In this document: one piece after another, positions 28,209 through 39,462 of the stretch
Position numbering within the stretch: position 1 is the first letter of the stretch
Layout of the letters: the number at the start of each line of letters is the position of its first letter
From: Vermamoeba vermiformis
Lineage: Eukaryota > Tubulinea > Echinamoebida
Length of the DNA stretch: 64,000 nt
Assembly: GCA_045837725.1 (NCBI GenBank)
Contig: JBEWZL010000301.1
Location: 28,594-92,593 of the forward strand
Reading direction: 5' to 3'
Position numbers and translations under genes: made by a program
The notes under the pieces: generated by a model
The model's database searches: none
Seen by the model: only the letters and a program-made list of their open reading frames with translations
Told to the model about the DNA's origin: nothing

Positions 28209-30584
28209 ATGGAATCCAAGCCAAGAGGAGCTCAGAAAATGAGCCTAATGGAATTTCTAACTTATTTGCCAGCATTAATCACGTTATTATTTTGCAGTTT
28301 GGCAACAATTACTTCGACAGGTAAGATCTGAAAAAAAGAATAAGACTTTATTTGAAAATCAAAAATGCTATTAGTACTCGTCGTATTACCAAGATATTAA
28401 TTTGTTGACTTATATTAATTTTAGGAGTATCTTTGGCATTTTTTTTGGGCCTCAGCATTGGTCCCTTCGCTCTGATCGCGGGCTTTATTATTGGGCTAGG
28501 AAAATTAGAAAAAATTGTAGCTGATGAGCGTAAGACTACTATCGAAACTAAGGAAAAGGATATGGAAGAGAAAAAACAAGAAGAGGCTGGAACGCCAGAC
28601 CTGGATGTGTCAATGTTCGACATAAAAGGTTACATCCGTATCACCGTCGACAAAATCGATAAATCTAGCGCCAAGGAGCATCTTAAGGCTAAAGAATGGA
28701 CTTTTGGTACATTAAAGGCCAATATGCTGATGTGGAAAGACAATTCAAAGGTAAATCATTTTTCTCGATCTAGAATCTTTGCAAAGCCTCGTATTGACAT
28801 TACTTTAATTATAGACCACCAATCCTTATTCTACTGTTTTAACTCGCGGTGTTTTGAGCTTGGACGGCTGCGACATTGTCGTGATCAGAAATACCCCTGG
28901 AGCCACGTGGAAGAAAACAAATCACATCCGAATTACGCACCCTGACAGCACTCGCGTGTTAGTGCCGCCTAACGTCAAAACGATCAATATTATGCTCAGA
29001 ACTGGCAAGGATCTGGAGGACTGGTACTACCAACTTTTGCGCGCATCACGCTTGACAAACAAGGTACGTTTAAGCTTTACCAAATACGAATCTATATAAT
29101 AGATGGCATTCCTACACTATCTAATGTATACACATGATATATAGCCATTTATAGTAAGTTTTATGATGTCACTAACACGCGTGTTTGCAGAGTGTTAAAC
29201 CACTGGTAGAAAACATGAACTTCTTCACAGAGTTTTGCAAGAAGGTTAAGCCTATGCAAGTACGTATATATTAACTATTTAGTATTGAATTAGTCGATAT
29301 GGATGTTAATGTAATGTGCTTTAGATGCCCGTGTCAGCTGATTGGTTCAACGCGCTCGTAGCGAGAATGTTCTTCAATACTTATCACGAGCGAAGTTTCC
29401 GTAAAGGACTCGTGGGCCTTATTCAAAAGAAGATTGATAAAGTCAAAAAGCCTTCGTTAGTGGTAAGTTTTAGATGCGCGATCTAGCACCTTGACTTCAT
29501 CTCTGGTTAACACCAATAATGTTTCGTAGAGCAAAATTGAAGTGCAGGAGATTACTTTAGCACCTCAAACTCCCATTATCAGCAATATTCAACTGATTTC
29601 TGTATCGCCCGCTGGCGAAGTGGTAAGTCGGCGCCAATCCAGATTTGGCAATGATTCGCAAATTCTCTTATTGTGCCTTTGTTAACGTACTCATTTTTTG
29701 TCTTTTAGCAAGTTGATTGCGATATGGACTATCAATCGCGCGACGGAGGATTCTACATCCGCATCGGCGTTGTGATCGACATCCGCGTCCCTGGTTTGGG
29801 CACCAGTGTCACGATTCCAATTGTCTTAGCCGCGCATTTGAACTCAATTAGAGGCAAGATGCACGTGCACATCAGTCCTCCTCCCGCAAACAAGTTGTGG
29901 ATCGGTTTCTACAGCCCGCCAGTGTTGGACATGAAGGTCGAGACCGAGATCGGCAGCAAATACAAACTTGTGAACATTCCTAAGATTGCTGATATTATTG
30001 TCAACAAGCTTCAATCGGAAATGATTAAAATGATGGTGGTAAGTACTCTAATCTGACCGTTACACGCGATCGGATTCGCTCGTTCAAATCTTTCAAATCG
30101 TTTTAATTTTGGCTAATAGTTATTAATCTATCGTTACTAATACGAATCTATCTTAGTTGCCTGAAATGGACGATTGGCCAGTTCCCTCAGTTAAGGATGC
30201 AGTCGATTGGAGAACGTGGGAATGGGGCGGTACGCAATTTAGATTAATTATTATCGTGGTATGATTTAATCGAATAATTATGTAGAGGGCGTCAACGTAC
30301 CTGAGAACAAGAAGAAACCTGTTGTTCAATCTGCGCCATCCACACCGAAGCAAGAACCGAAGCAGGAGGTGAAGAGCGAAGGCTGTAGCCCTGCTACCTC
30401 GAGGAAAAATTCTATTGACGAGGTCAAGGATGTTTCATCGACGCCATTACCCCTACACCCAGTAAGAGCTCGACGAATCTCAACGATAGTGAACGACAAG
30501 GAAAAAGATCCAAAAGAAGTGTTGCAGACCATTGACGCAGCTCTGCAACAAGCAGAAAATAGCGAAGAGCTCGTAGATATGTAA
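28209..30584 (+). CDS. PH-like plus SMP-domain lipid-transfer protein (Nvj2/TEX2-like)
   Basis: Membrane-contact-site lipid-transfer protein. An N-terminal hydrophobic segment pair (residues about 15-65; FLTYLPALITLLFC, LAFFLGLSIGPFALIAGFII) should anchor it in the ER. A PH-like domain follows (WTFGTLKANMLMWKD; GVLSLDGCDIVVI; DLEDWYYQLLRAS). Then comes the SMP domain, starting SADWFNALVARMFFNTYH and continuing through VQEITLAPQTPIISNI, FYIRIGVVIDIRVPG and IPKIADIIVNKLQ. The C-terminus (about 100 residues) is charged, low-complexity and proline-bearing. TM + PH + SMP is the arrangement of yeast Nvj2 and animal TEX2, which move lipids such as ceramide at ER contacts. Nine introns; all joins keep frame. 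Confidence 0.88.
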
Positions 30585-30944
30585 TAATGATAGCTACGCT
30601 CGTTATTCTTCCACCACATCCGCCGTAATGTACATAAATTCAGATCTTACAACAGGAGAGAATGCTAGTCATAGTAATCAATATAGTATCGAGACCATTA
30701 ATGGAAGGAAATATAGTGTTACAAAATTAGGAAACGCGCGAAAACAAAATCTAGCAATGTTAACTGACCAATCAGCGACGAGCTTTCTTTTAGGACTTTA
30801 CCTTCATTCTGGAATCACAACTGACTGAAGAGTGGCGAACAACAACAACAATTCTTAGTCAAGCATGATTTAGACGTCTCCATACAGCGATAACAGCAAC
30901 AAAAAACGAACAAAAATAATTGTACCGCGAATCAAAAAAACGGA
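30585..30944. other. Intergenic region with one small ORF
   Basis: 360 bases between the SMP-domain gene and the RasGEF gene. A 66-codon ORF from ATG 30628 to TGA 30828 has no recognisable features. It may be an upstream ORF in the RasGEF 5' leader or chance. A run of CAA-rich sequence lies at 30840-30910. Confidence 0.35.
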
Positions 30945-33524
30945 ATGGAGAGCGACGTGGCTGTACCGAAGCAACATATGGTAAATCTGACAGACAGAAT
31001 TTTTTTACGTTAGTTAATATTATATTTCTTACATATTAACGTTTATTTCATAATGGTTACCTGATCAATTTTTTTCTTTCTTACAGAAGCAAAAGTCGGT
31101 CGGAACGATAATGGTCGTACGTAATACATGTATAATATATTGATATTTAGATAATAACTCGATTATAGAAGCGTCCAATTAATGTAGGCAAGAGACCTGA
31201 CAAACCTCCTCCCGTACCACCTGGTGCTACAAAACAACCTCAAAATGATAACAAACCAACACCAGTGGAGCCAAAACCATCAGAAGTACCACTTAGCGGT
31301 GCAGCACCGACGGTAAGTTCCATTTATCCGCGCTCTTTGGGTTGAATCCGAATCTAATTTTTTTCTGAATCCAGAAATATGAATTTGTACCAATTGATAT
31401 CGATGATATGATCAACAAATTAAATGACGAGATCAATGATATGCTGATTCCGGGTCAGAAGACTATTGATGACGTTGTCGAAGAAGACGGATTAACCCCG
31501 ACACCGCCCGACCAAAATTCAACGAGTAATACCCGATCAAATAGTACAGTGTCAGACAACTCGGCCATGAGCAATACGCATGGTTCGGTGGATTCTACGC
31601 ACCAAAGCAATGGTGGCATCTCTCCTCGATCCGCGATACCTGCCCACGTCAAAGATCCAAACCCTGGACCTCGATCGGCATCGGAGGGTACCGTAGCTAA
31701 GCCCCTGGATTTGAAGGAGAAATTTTCTAGATTTCATTCAAATCCGTTGAAACCAGACCAGCCAATTACGAAAGTCACTGTGATATCCCCGGGGAAGCAG
31801 CCGCCGCCAGTACCCACTTCGAGCCCGCCATCAGCATCCATAGACTCTCCCACTACCCCGAATGGACCTCATTCACTACCAGCACTTAGGCCATTCGGAA
31901 TGGACTCGTACAGTGGTGCAGATAGCTCTCCCGCGCGTTCACTGGCCTCTTCCTCAGGCGCGATCGTAACTCCACCCAAGAAACCAGATCAATTAGGAAC
32001 ACCAAAACAAGGCTCGCCAAGCACCCCCAAGAAAGTGGTAAGTAGTACGCTTGACATAAGGTCATTCTAACTCTAGTCTATTAGCTGCGTGTCAACGCCG
32101 ATGGCTTGATCATTGTATCGAAAAATTTCGTGACAACGATCAAGGGAGGTGTGCTCGACAGAATTATTGACTATTTGGTGCGACAGCCAAGTCGTGACAC
32201 AGACTCGACGAATGCTTTCTTGCTTAACTATCGTAAATTCATTGAACCCTCACAACTCTTGGAGATTTTGTTCACCAAGCTACACAACGCGAAAAATGAG
32301 TCGACGAGTAGCAGCGATCAAGTTGCACTTCGATGCATCAATCTGATTCAGTACTGGGTCTCATCGCATTACCACGACTTTGCGGACGATCATGAGCTGT
32401 TAAGTGACCTTCAGGAACGTCTGACACAGCTGAACGATGACCGCGCTAATCCCATACAGAAGACGATTAAGACCCAAGAAGCCGTAAGTCTGCAGAAACA
32501 AAAATTTTATGCCAGCATGTGTACTGATGATCCGTTTGATAGAAATACCGAAGTTTGCTAGCGAAGCCTCCAATGACTATTCTCAATCCCAACGCAAAGA
32601 AGGTGAACCTGTTAGACTTCAAACCAGCCATTGTCAGCCAACAACTCTGTTTGTTCGAGCACGAGCTTTTCCGAGCCATTCATCCGAAAGAATTTTTGAA
32701 TCAGAACTGGGAGAAGCACAAAGAAAAGGCGCCAAACATTTGTCGTATGGTTGCGTGGTTTAATGCCCTCGCTGATTGGATTAGCGGAGGCATTCTTCAA
32801 GCTGCCACAAACAAAGAGCGCGAAAAACGTAAGTTCTGACCTACGTAACAGACCGCGAAATTTCTAACACCTATTTTGCAGTGACAAAGTTTTGGATCGA
32901 GGTCGCGGACCAGTGCCGCATCAATAACAACTTCAACGCAGTGCAAGAGATTATGTCGGCCTTCACGGGCAATTCACTATATAGATTAAAGCCGTTGTGG
33001 GAGGTGAGTTGGATCTTGTCAACTTCCGTCCTGTTAGCGACCTCTAACGTTCCATCTATTGCAGAAAATCAATAAGAGCAAGAAGTGCTCGGTCATGCTT
33101 GATACTCTGAGACAAGTGATTGATCCAGTACTGAGCCACAAGGTTTACCGAGAGGCACTGAAAGGTGTCGTTGGCGCGTGCATTCCTTTCATGTCGTTGA
33201 TTTTGAAGGACTTGATTCACATCGAGGACGGCAATCCGAACATGCTGCCTGTAGAAGGTCGTAATGACATCATTAACTTCGACAAGGCGATGCGAATTTC
33301 AGCGATCATTGGCCACCAATCGCCGTCCATTCTCGGATTCCAAACTGAACTGTACCAGTTCCCGAAAGTCGAAGCCGTGTACAATATCTTCAATAAGTAA
33401 GTAACTGTTAGTAATAGTATAAGGCCAAGGACTAATACCGTTGCATAGTGGTCTCTGCGTATTATCGGAGGATGAAAGATACCAACTTTCGCTCAAGATC
33501 GTACCTAAAAAAACCGCCAAGTAA
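30945..33524 (+). CDS. Ras guanine-nucleotide exchange factor (RasGEF)
   Basis: Activator of Ras-type small GTPases. Eight or so exons beginning MESDVAVPKQHM. The first ~320 residues are Pro/Ser-rich and disordered (KPPPVPPG, KQPPPVPTSSPP), with possible SH3-binding sites. A RasGEF N-terminal (REM) domain follows (GGVLDRIIDYLVRQPS, FLLNYRKFI, LIQYWVSSHYHDF). The catalytic Cdc25-like domain begins after the exon at 32551: DFKPAIVSQQLCLFEHELFR, FNALADWISGGILQA, KFWIEVADQCRINNNFNAV, IPFMSLILKDLIHIEDG, and ends LSLKIVPKKTAK. It fits Dictyostelium and fungal RasGEFs in size. The neighbouring hybrid kinase is on the same strand but 220 bases away with its own start. Confidence 0.9.
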
Positions 33525-33746
33525 ATTTTTTGTTAGAATTTTGTATTTTAAACCATAAGTAAATAGTGCGTTCATTAACCGACGTTGAAGGTTCGAGTAT
33601 GTTCGTAAAAGGAAATTGTATTTTTAAACGCAGAAAACAGACAGAGTTTTCATTGTTTTTCTGTGTTGCAATGTCATCTCGTGGTGCACCACGCGCCTTC
33701 GGGCGAACGTTGCGCGTTATGCCAGTCATATTTGTTCCATAACAGG

Positions 33747-36700
33747 ATGGCTGCAGCTGGATGGATCGACGAATCCGTCCTCTTGAAGGTTATTCCATTG
33801 TCTCAGTTGGCAGCATATGAATGGGATACGACTACAAATGAGACAAAATATAACGAAGCATTTTTCAATTTGTTTGGAGTGGACAAGAATGATCCAAAAG
33901 CAATTGAAGATCTAAAGGCACTAAAATTTGTTGTGGATAAAGAAGAAGCGATAAAAGAAACAGGAAGACTAGTAAATTATGCAAACAGCTTGGATTTGTC
34001 AAAAGAGGGTAATTATTTAATCAGATCAAAACTTGAAAAACAAATTTGATTGAATGCATACTGATAGTAATCTATTAGTATTACAATAACAACGCCGAAA
34101 TTGCTAATTTTCTATCAGTAATTAAACGTTACACAAAGTTTTATTTCTGGTGGATTTGGCCTATTACCGTTACTGAATTACTTGTTGCGCCCTTGTCTAA
34201 TTGTAATAATGTAATTTTAGACATAGTCATTTCGAACGAAGGCCGGTTTGATTTCATTTACCGCTTGAGAGTAGCGGATGGATCTATTAAATGGGCTAAT
34301 ACGAGAGGCAGCATTGTTGTAGAAACAAATATCGATAGTAACACGAATAGAGCAACAAAGCACGTGAAACTCGTCGGTATAGTCCAAGATCTGACGAAAG
34401 TGTGGGATAGATTCAAAAGTGAAGTACCCAACGGCAGCGTAGCGTCAAACGAAGTCGAAAATTCCATGCTCGTCACCGAGGCAATACCTCACTTAGTGTG
34501 GGCTAACTACGTAAGCGATTTTTCGCGATCTTTCTAAACACTACGTGATTTATTTAAATGACAAGCGTTGCTAACCTCCAATATGTAGCCTTCAGGAGAG
34601 CCTTCCTACTTCAACTCGCGATGGGCGGACTATACAGGCATAACATTATTTGACTTGGCGCAGTTGGGCTGGTCTTGGGAGACCGTTATACATCCGGACG
34701 ATGTTAAAGGTACTTTGGAGGCGTGGAACAGAGCTTTGGGTAGCGTAAGTATAGCACTACATAAAAGCCATTCTTTTATCGAGATCTATTGGATCGAGTT
34801 TCAGATCTGACTTTGTTATTAATAACTAGATTTCCTCTATTAACTTTTAATACTTGTAGGGCCAAGACTACGAAGCTCGATTTAGATTGCGAAGACGCGA
34901 CGGCCAATATCGATGGCATCTAGGACGAGGAGTTCCTATTAAAGGCTCAGACGGAAGCATCAAACGATGGTTCAGCACGTGCACCGATATTCACGATCAA
35001 AAGATGTTAGAAGAAAAAGCTACGGCGTCAGAATTGAGATTGAAGTGGCTGATACAAAGCTTCCCGGTTAATATTTGGACGATCGATAACAATGCAATCA
35101 TTACGTTCATGAACCAACAACCGTCCACAGACGACATCGGATTCGGTACGTGCAACATTAGTGTTATAAAGACACTTAATAGGATCAATTTGAAGTTCTC
35201 ACAATGAAATTTCAAAAGATTATTGAAGTGTCAAAGTGTCTAATTGTTGCTTATTAAGTTCCGTCCTGGATCGGCAGATCGTTGTACGAGTACATCGATG
35301 CTAAAGGCTTGGTCGAGTTGAAGCCAGTTCTCGAGAGAGCGCGCAAAGGAGAGAATTTCTCGCAAGAAATCAACGTTGACAAGTACTGGTTTGACGTGCA
35401 TTTTTGGCCGTTGAAGAACGATGAAGGAGAAATGACAGGTGTCGCTGGAGTGTCAGCGGATATCACGATCAAAAAACAAGCGGAAAAACTTATCATTAGC
35501 GAGCAGAGCGCGTTGAAGGTCGCACAAATGAAGTCGGAATTTTTGACCACGATGAGCCACGAGATCCGAACACCGTTGAACGGGATCATTGGCATGAGCG
35601 AGTTTTTGGCAGAAACGAAGTTGACTGAAGAACAAACGAAGTATTTGGATATTATTCAGAATTCAAGCTCACACTTATTGAATCTGATTAACGACATTTT
35701 GGACTACTCGAAGATTGACAGTGGAAAAGTCGAATTAGAGCCGCGAAATTTCACGTTATCAGCATTACTCGAATCGTGCTTAAGATTGTTCATTCACAAA
35801 CTGCAAAGCAAGCGATTGAATTGTGGAGTTTGCGTTGACCAAACGTTGACCAAATTAATTATGACAGCGGATGAAGGACGGATCAGCCAAATTTTGATCA
35901 ATTTCGTATCAAACGCTATTAAATTTACCCCACCTAATGGAGTTATTAATATCAAGGTTATGCCGATGAAGAAAGAGAAATTTAATCAGCTTCGAAATGA
36001 CAAAGAGAAATTTTTGCAATTAATCCCAGCTGCAAAATGCCCGTTCATTCAATTTGAAGGCGAAGAAAAATCAATAATTATAACTGAAGCGAAATCTACA
36101 GAAGACGATTGGAACATTGCTGAAGCTAGTACCGAAACAATGCACGTGCTGTTCTTAGTTCGTGACACGGGAATCGGTGTGTCAAAAGAAACAGAAGAAA
36201 AATTATTCAAGCCGTTTGTGCAAGCGATGGGCACGCACAGACAGTTTGGCGGCACTGGACTCGGCTTGTCCATTTGCAAGAAGTTAATCGAGCTTATGAA
36301 AGGCGAGATTGGCGTGTTTAGCGTAGAAGGTCAAGGATCACTATTTTGGTTCATAGTTCCTATTTTGGTAAAGCCAAATTTGTAAGTAGAAAACAAAGCT
36401 GGATGTAGATCTGGCAGATTCTTCAATAGATTAGATAATTTATTTGCAATTTAGGAATTCATATAATGACTTTTTCGTTTATAGTGCGGGAGAGCTATCG
36501 CCGAGTAACGAACGAGTGGATGTACCACCGTCGTCCAGTACATCCGAGCCAAAGTTACTCTTTGAAAGCAGTAAAAAGAAGAGACCTAATATATTGATAG
36601 TCGAAGATCATCCAGTCAATAGGAAACTCATGATATTGACGCTGCAGAAGCTTGGATGCAATGTAACGGCGAGTAGCAACGGTTACGAGGCGCTGGATCT

Positions 36701-36968
36701 GCTTTACAAAGAGAAGCAGAAGTTCGATATTATTTATATGGACTGTCATATGCCAGGCTTAGATGGCTACGAGACCTCAAGAGAGATTCGCAAGCACGAG
36801 ATCTCCGAGAACATGCTCAAACCAGTGCCGATAGTTGCTTTGACAGCAGCAGCGTTGCCAGGGGACCGAGAAAAGTGTCTCGATGCAGGCATGAATGATT
36901 ATATCACCAAACCTGTAACGAGACAAGTCATTGCTGCTTCGATCAAGAAGTGGATCCCCTGGGTTTGA
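33747..36968 (+). CDS. Hybrid histidine kinase with PAS domains and receiver
   Basis: Six exons (33747-34008, 34221-34510, 34589-34744, 34860-35145, 35259-36381, 36485-36968) give 866 residues. The N-terminal half holds about three PAS/PAC units (LAAYEWDTTTNETKYNEAFF; YFNSRWADYTG...RRRDGQYRWHLGRG; VNIWTIDNNAIITFMN). No membrane segment is seen, so it is probably a soluble sensor. The H-box SHEIRTPLNG (phospho-His near residue 430) is followed by N-box NFVSNAIKFTPP, G1 DTGIGV, F-box FKPFVQ and G2 GGTGLGLSIC. The C-terminal receiver has EDH, phospho-acceptor Asp in MDCHMPGLDG (near residue 792), and ITKP with the conserved Lys. All catalytic motifs are intact. Phosphate would pass to an HPt protein such as the one at 7167. 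Confidence 0.95.
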
Positions 36969-37353
36969 GCGAATAGATCTGCGATTCCTTATTGAAATGA
37001 CGATGAGAAGTATTATAGAGGCCATCAGATAGGCACGTGCTACATATTTGTACTGTATCATGACTACAGAGGTCATTCTAATGTATGGAGAGGTGCGTGG
37101 ATCTTGCACTCAAGAGCGGATGTGCGGTGACAGTTTTTTTTGGCTTTGATTTTGCCAATAGACTCGCTCTAACAATGGGCGATAATGAAACTATAGTAGT
37201 TAAGTCAAAATAAAGGTATAATATTTCGTCTTGCCGGAGTTTTCAGCCACTTTTTCAACGAACGAAATTTTCAATCGATCCGACGTAGAGATCAACAACA
37301 ATTTGTAATTAATTTATTTATTTGTATATTATAGATAGCATATTTAATGTATA
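36969..37353. other. Intergenic region
   Basis: 385 bases holding the 3' flank of the histidine kinase and the 5' flank of the C2 gene. A poly-T run occurs at 37133 and an AATAAA-like signal (AAATAAAGG) near 37208. Nothing else recognised. Confidence 0.35.
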
Positions 37354-39187
37354 ATGGCAACTGCTGAGCCCGAGAAAGCATCTCCAGCGGAGGTTAAAAA
37401 ACGAACGGATTCTGGAAGTCTGATTATGAGCCGCTTAGGCAGCATTATCTCGACTTCCCTATCATTTAGCGAAGATGAAGATGACGGTCATTTAGCAGCG
37501 ACATTAAAGGCTGCAAAAGCACTATCAAAATGCACATCCGTCGTTACCAATATTTTTCAGTTGGCTGGACATATTCATTTGCGCATAAAATATAATCCTC
37601 CTAAAATTGTAAGGGCGGGAAAATTAACGGTGAGAGGTAAGCTAATTTTTGAACGGATTTGATTAAAAATTCCAAATCTGAATTTCATTCTAATGACCGT
37701 TAGAATACCGATAGTTGTAAATTAATTATATATACTTTTAATAGTTGTCGAGGCACGAGATCTTGATTCAAAAAGCGCGACTGGTAAGTCAGATGTGATA
37801 TGTAACTTTATCGATACCGTTAATTGCACTCTATATTATCGTGCATCGTATTATTACTCAATAATAATTTAATTAAATATTTAATAATATTTTTATCGGT
37901 TAGGAACATGCGCGCCGTACGTCAAAGTTCAATACGGCAAATCCAAATACAGATCGAGTGTCATCAAAAAGAATTTGGTATGATAGGCGATTTCATATAA
38001 TATGATAATATATCTAATATTATACGCTGTTAGAATCCATTTTGGAATGAAGAGTTCACTTTGTAAGTTGGATCTGATCCAGATTAAGATTTTATTTGCG
38101 GTACTTAAAGACGATTTCCTAATATGGTAATATTGATATACAGTGAAGTACCCATCAAGTCACCTCCAACAGATATAATTCTAGTCGTTTGGGATTGGAA
38201 CAGGTAAATTTTCAGTTGCATCCAGATCCACTTTCAAGATCCGCTTTAATACAAATATTTACGGCCTTTAAATATATTCCGGAGTATATTTGAAAACTAA
38301 TTTAGTATAAAATTCGGAAGTGGCTCCGGATCGGGTTTGTCACTCGGAGATCAGGAAAACTTTTTTTACGATCCGGATCAAATTTTTTTCCTAACGATAA
38401 TCTGCTTTACTAATTTTATTATTATTTTTTTCTTAGAACTCGTGACGATTATATCGGAGAAGTTAAATTATGTTTGACCGATTTCAAAGTCGGCGACAAC
38501 GACGAAGCGGAATTGGACGAGTGGTTTCCGTTAAAAGCGCAACTTGAAGAAAAAGACGGACCGGATCCGCAACAAGAAATGATTCACGAGGTAATTATAT
38601 ATACTAATTAATTATAGGAGGAACATTATAATATTCATCGTAGAAATTATTGCAAATTGTACGGACATTTTTTTTGCATCCAGATCCGCTTTTCAATTTC
38701 TTCATTATTGTTCATAATTTTACTTATTAATATAGAATTATATGTATATTAGCCTTAATAATTATTGGCGTTATATAGCGTGACAGATCTGTCAAAAAAA
38801 TTAAAGGAGTGGTTTCGATTTTTTTTTTTCAGGATAAATGCTACTTAGATATTAATGATATTACCATATTAGGCAGTAGCAAATATAGAACAACAGCAAA
38901 AAATGCGCTCGAAAATGAAAAGCCCAGAAAACTTAAAACGAAAGCGGGACGCGATTCATGAACGAAAAGTGCAGCACGTGATCGAAGACAAAAATAAGTA
39001 CCTAAAAAAGGGCTGGACGAAATCATTGGACGAATTCGTGATTGAAGAAAGCAAGAAAAAAGAATTGGCCGTCAACACACCGACACTGCAGCGCGTGTTG
39101 ATGAAAAAAAAGAATTCGCAGTTTATTGTCATGTTAGCGCCGCTGTTGCTAGTGTTGTTGATCTACGCCATCAACCAGGGCTGGTAA
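37354..39187 (+). CDS. C2-domain protein with C-terminal membrane anchor
   Basis: About seven exons. Residues 1-85 are a charged, low-complexity head (FSEDEDDGHLAATLKAAK). A C2 domain follows: GKLTVRVVEARDLDSKSATG, PYVKVQYGKSKYRS, NPFWNEEFTF, ILVVWDWNRTRDDYIGEVKL, with acidic loop residues (RDLDSK, DWNRTRDD) consistent with calcium and phospholipid binding. The last ~100 residues are very Lys-rich and predicted coiled-coil. They end in one hydrophobic segment (FIVMLAPLLLVLLIYAINQG), that is, a tail anchor facing the cytosol. The final exon was placed at acceptor 38872 because the earlier one (38832) leads to a stop. Probable role: membrane tethering or signalling; the partner is unknown. Confidence 0.82.
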
Positions 39188-39462
39188 TGCTTTCTCAATA
39201 GGACAAATATCAATAGTATAGGTGTGTTGCAAACGAATCGAAGAATTGTGTTTTGTTCCAAGATATCATGTAAATAGAGTAAATTTAATTTAGAATAATT
39301 TAATGTACATACAATGTTTGCTGAGATGATTTCAAATTAGTCGCAAGATCTGGCCGGACCTTAGGTAGATACAAAATAGTTCAAACCGTTTGTTAAACTA
39401 GTCTTCATTTCTTAATACTAATACTACAAGCTATAATATAGTGGTCGGTCGGCATTGCACGG

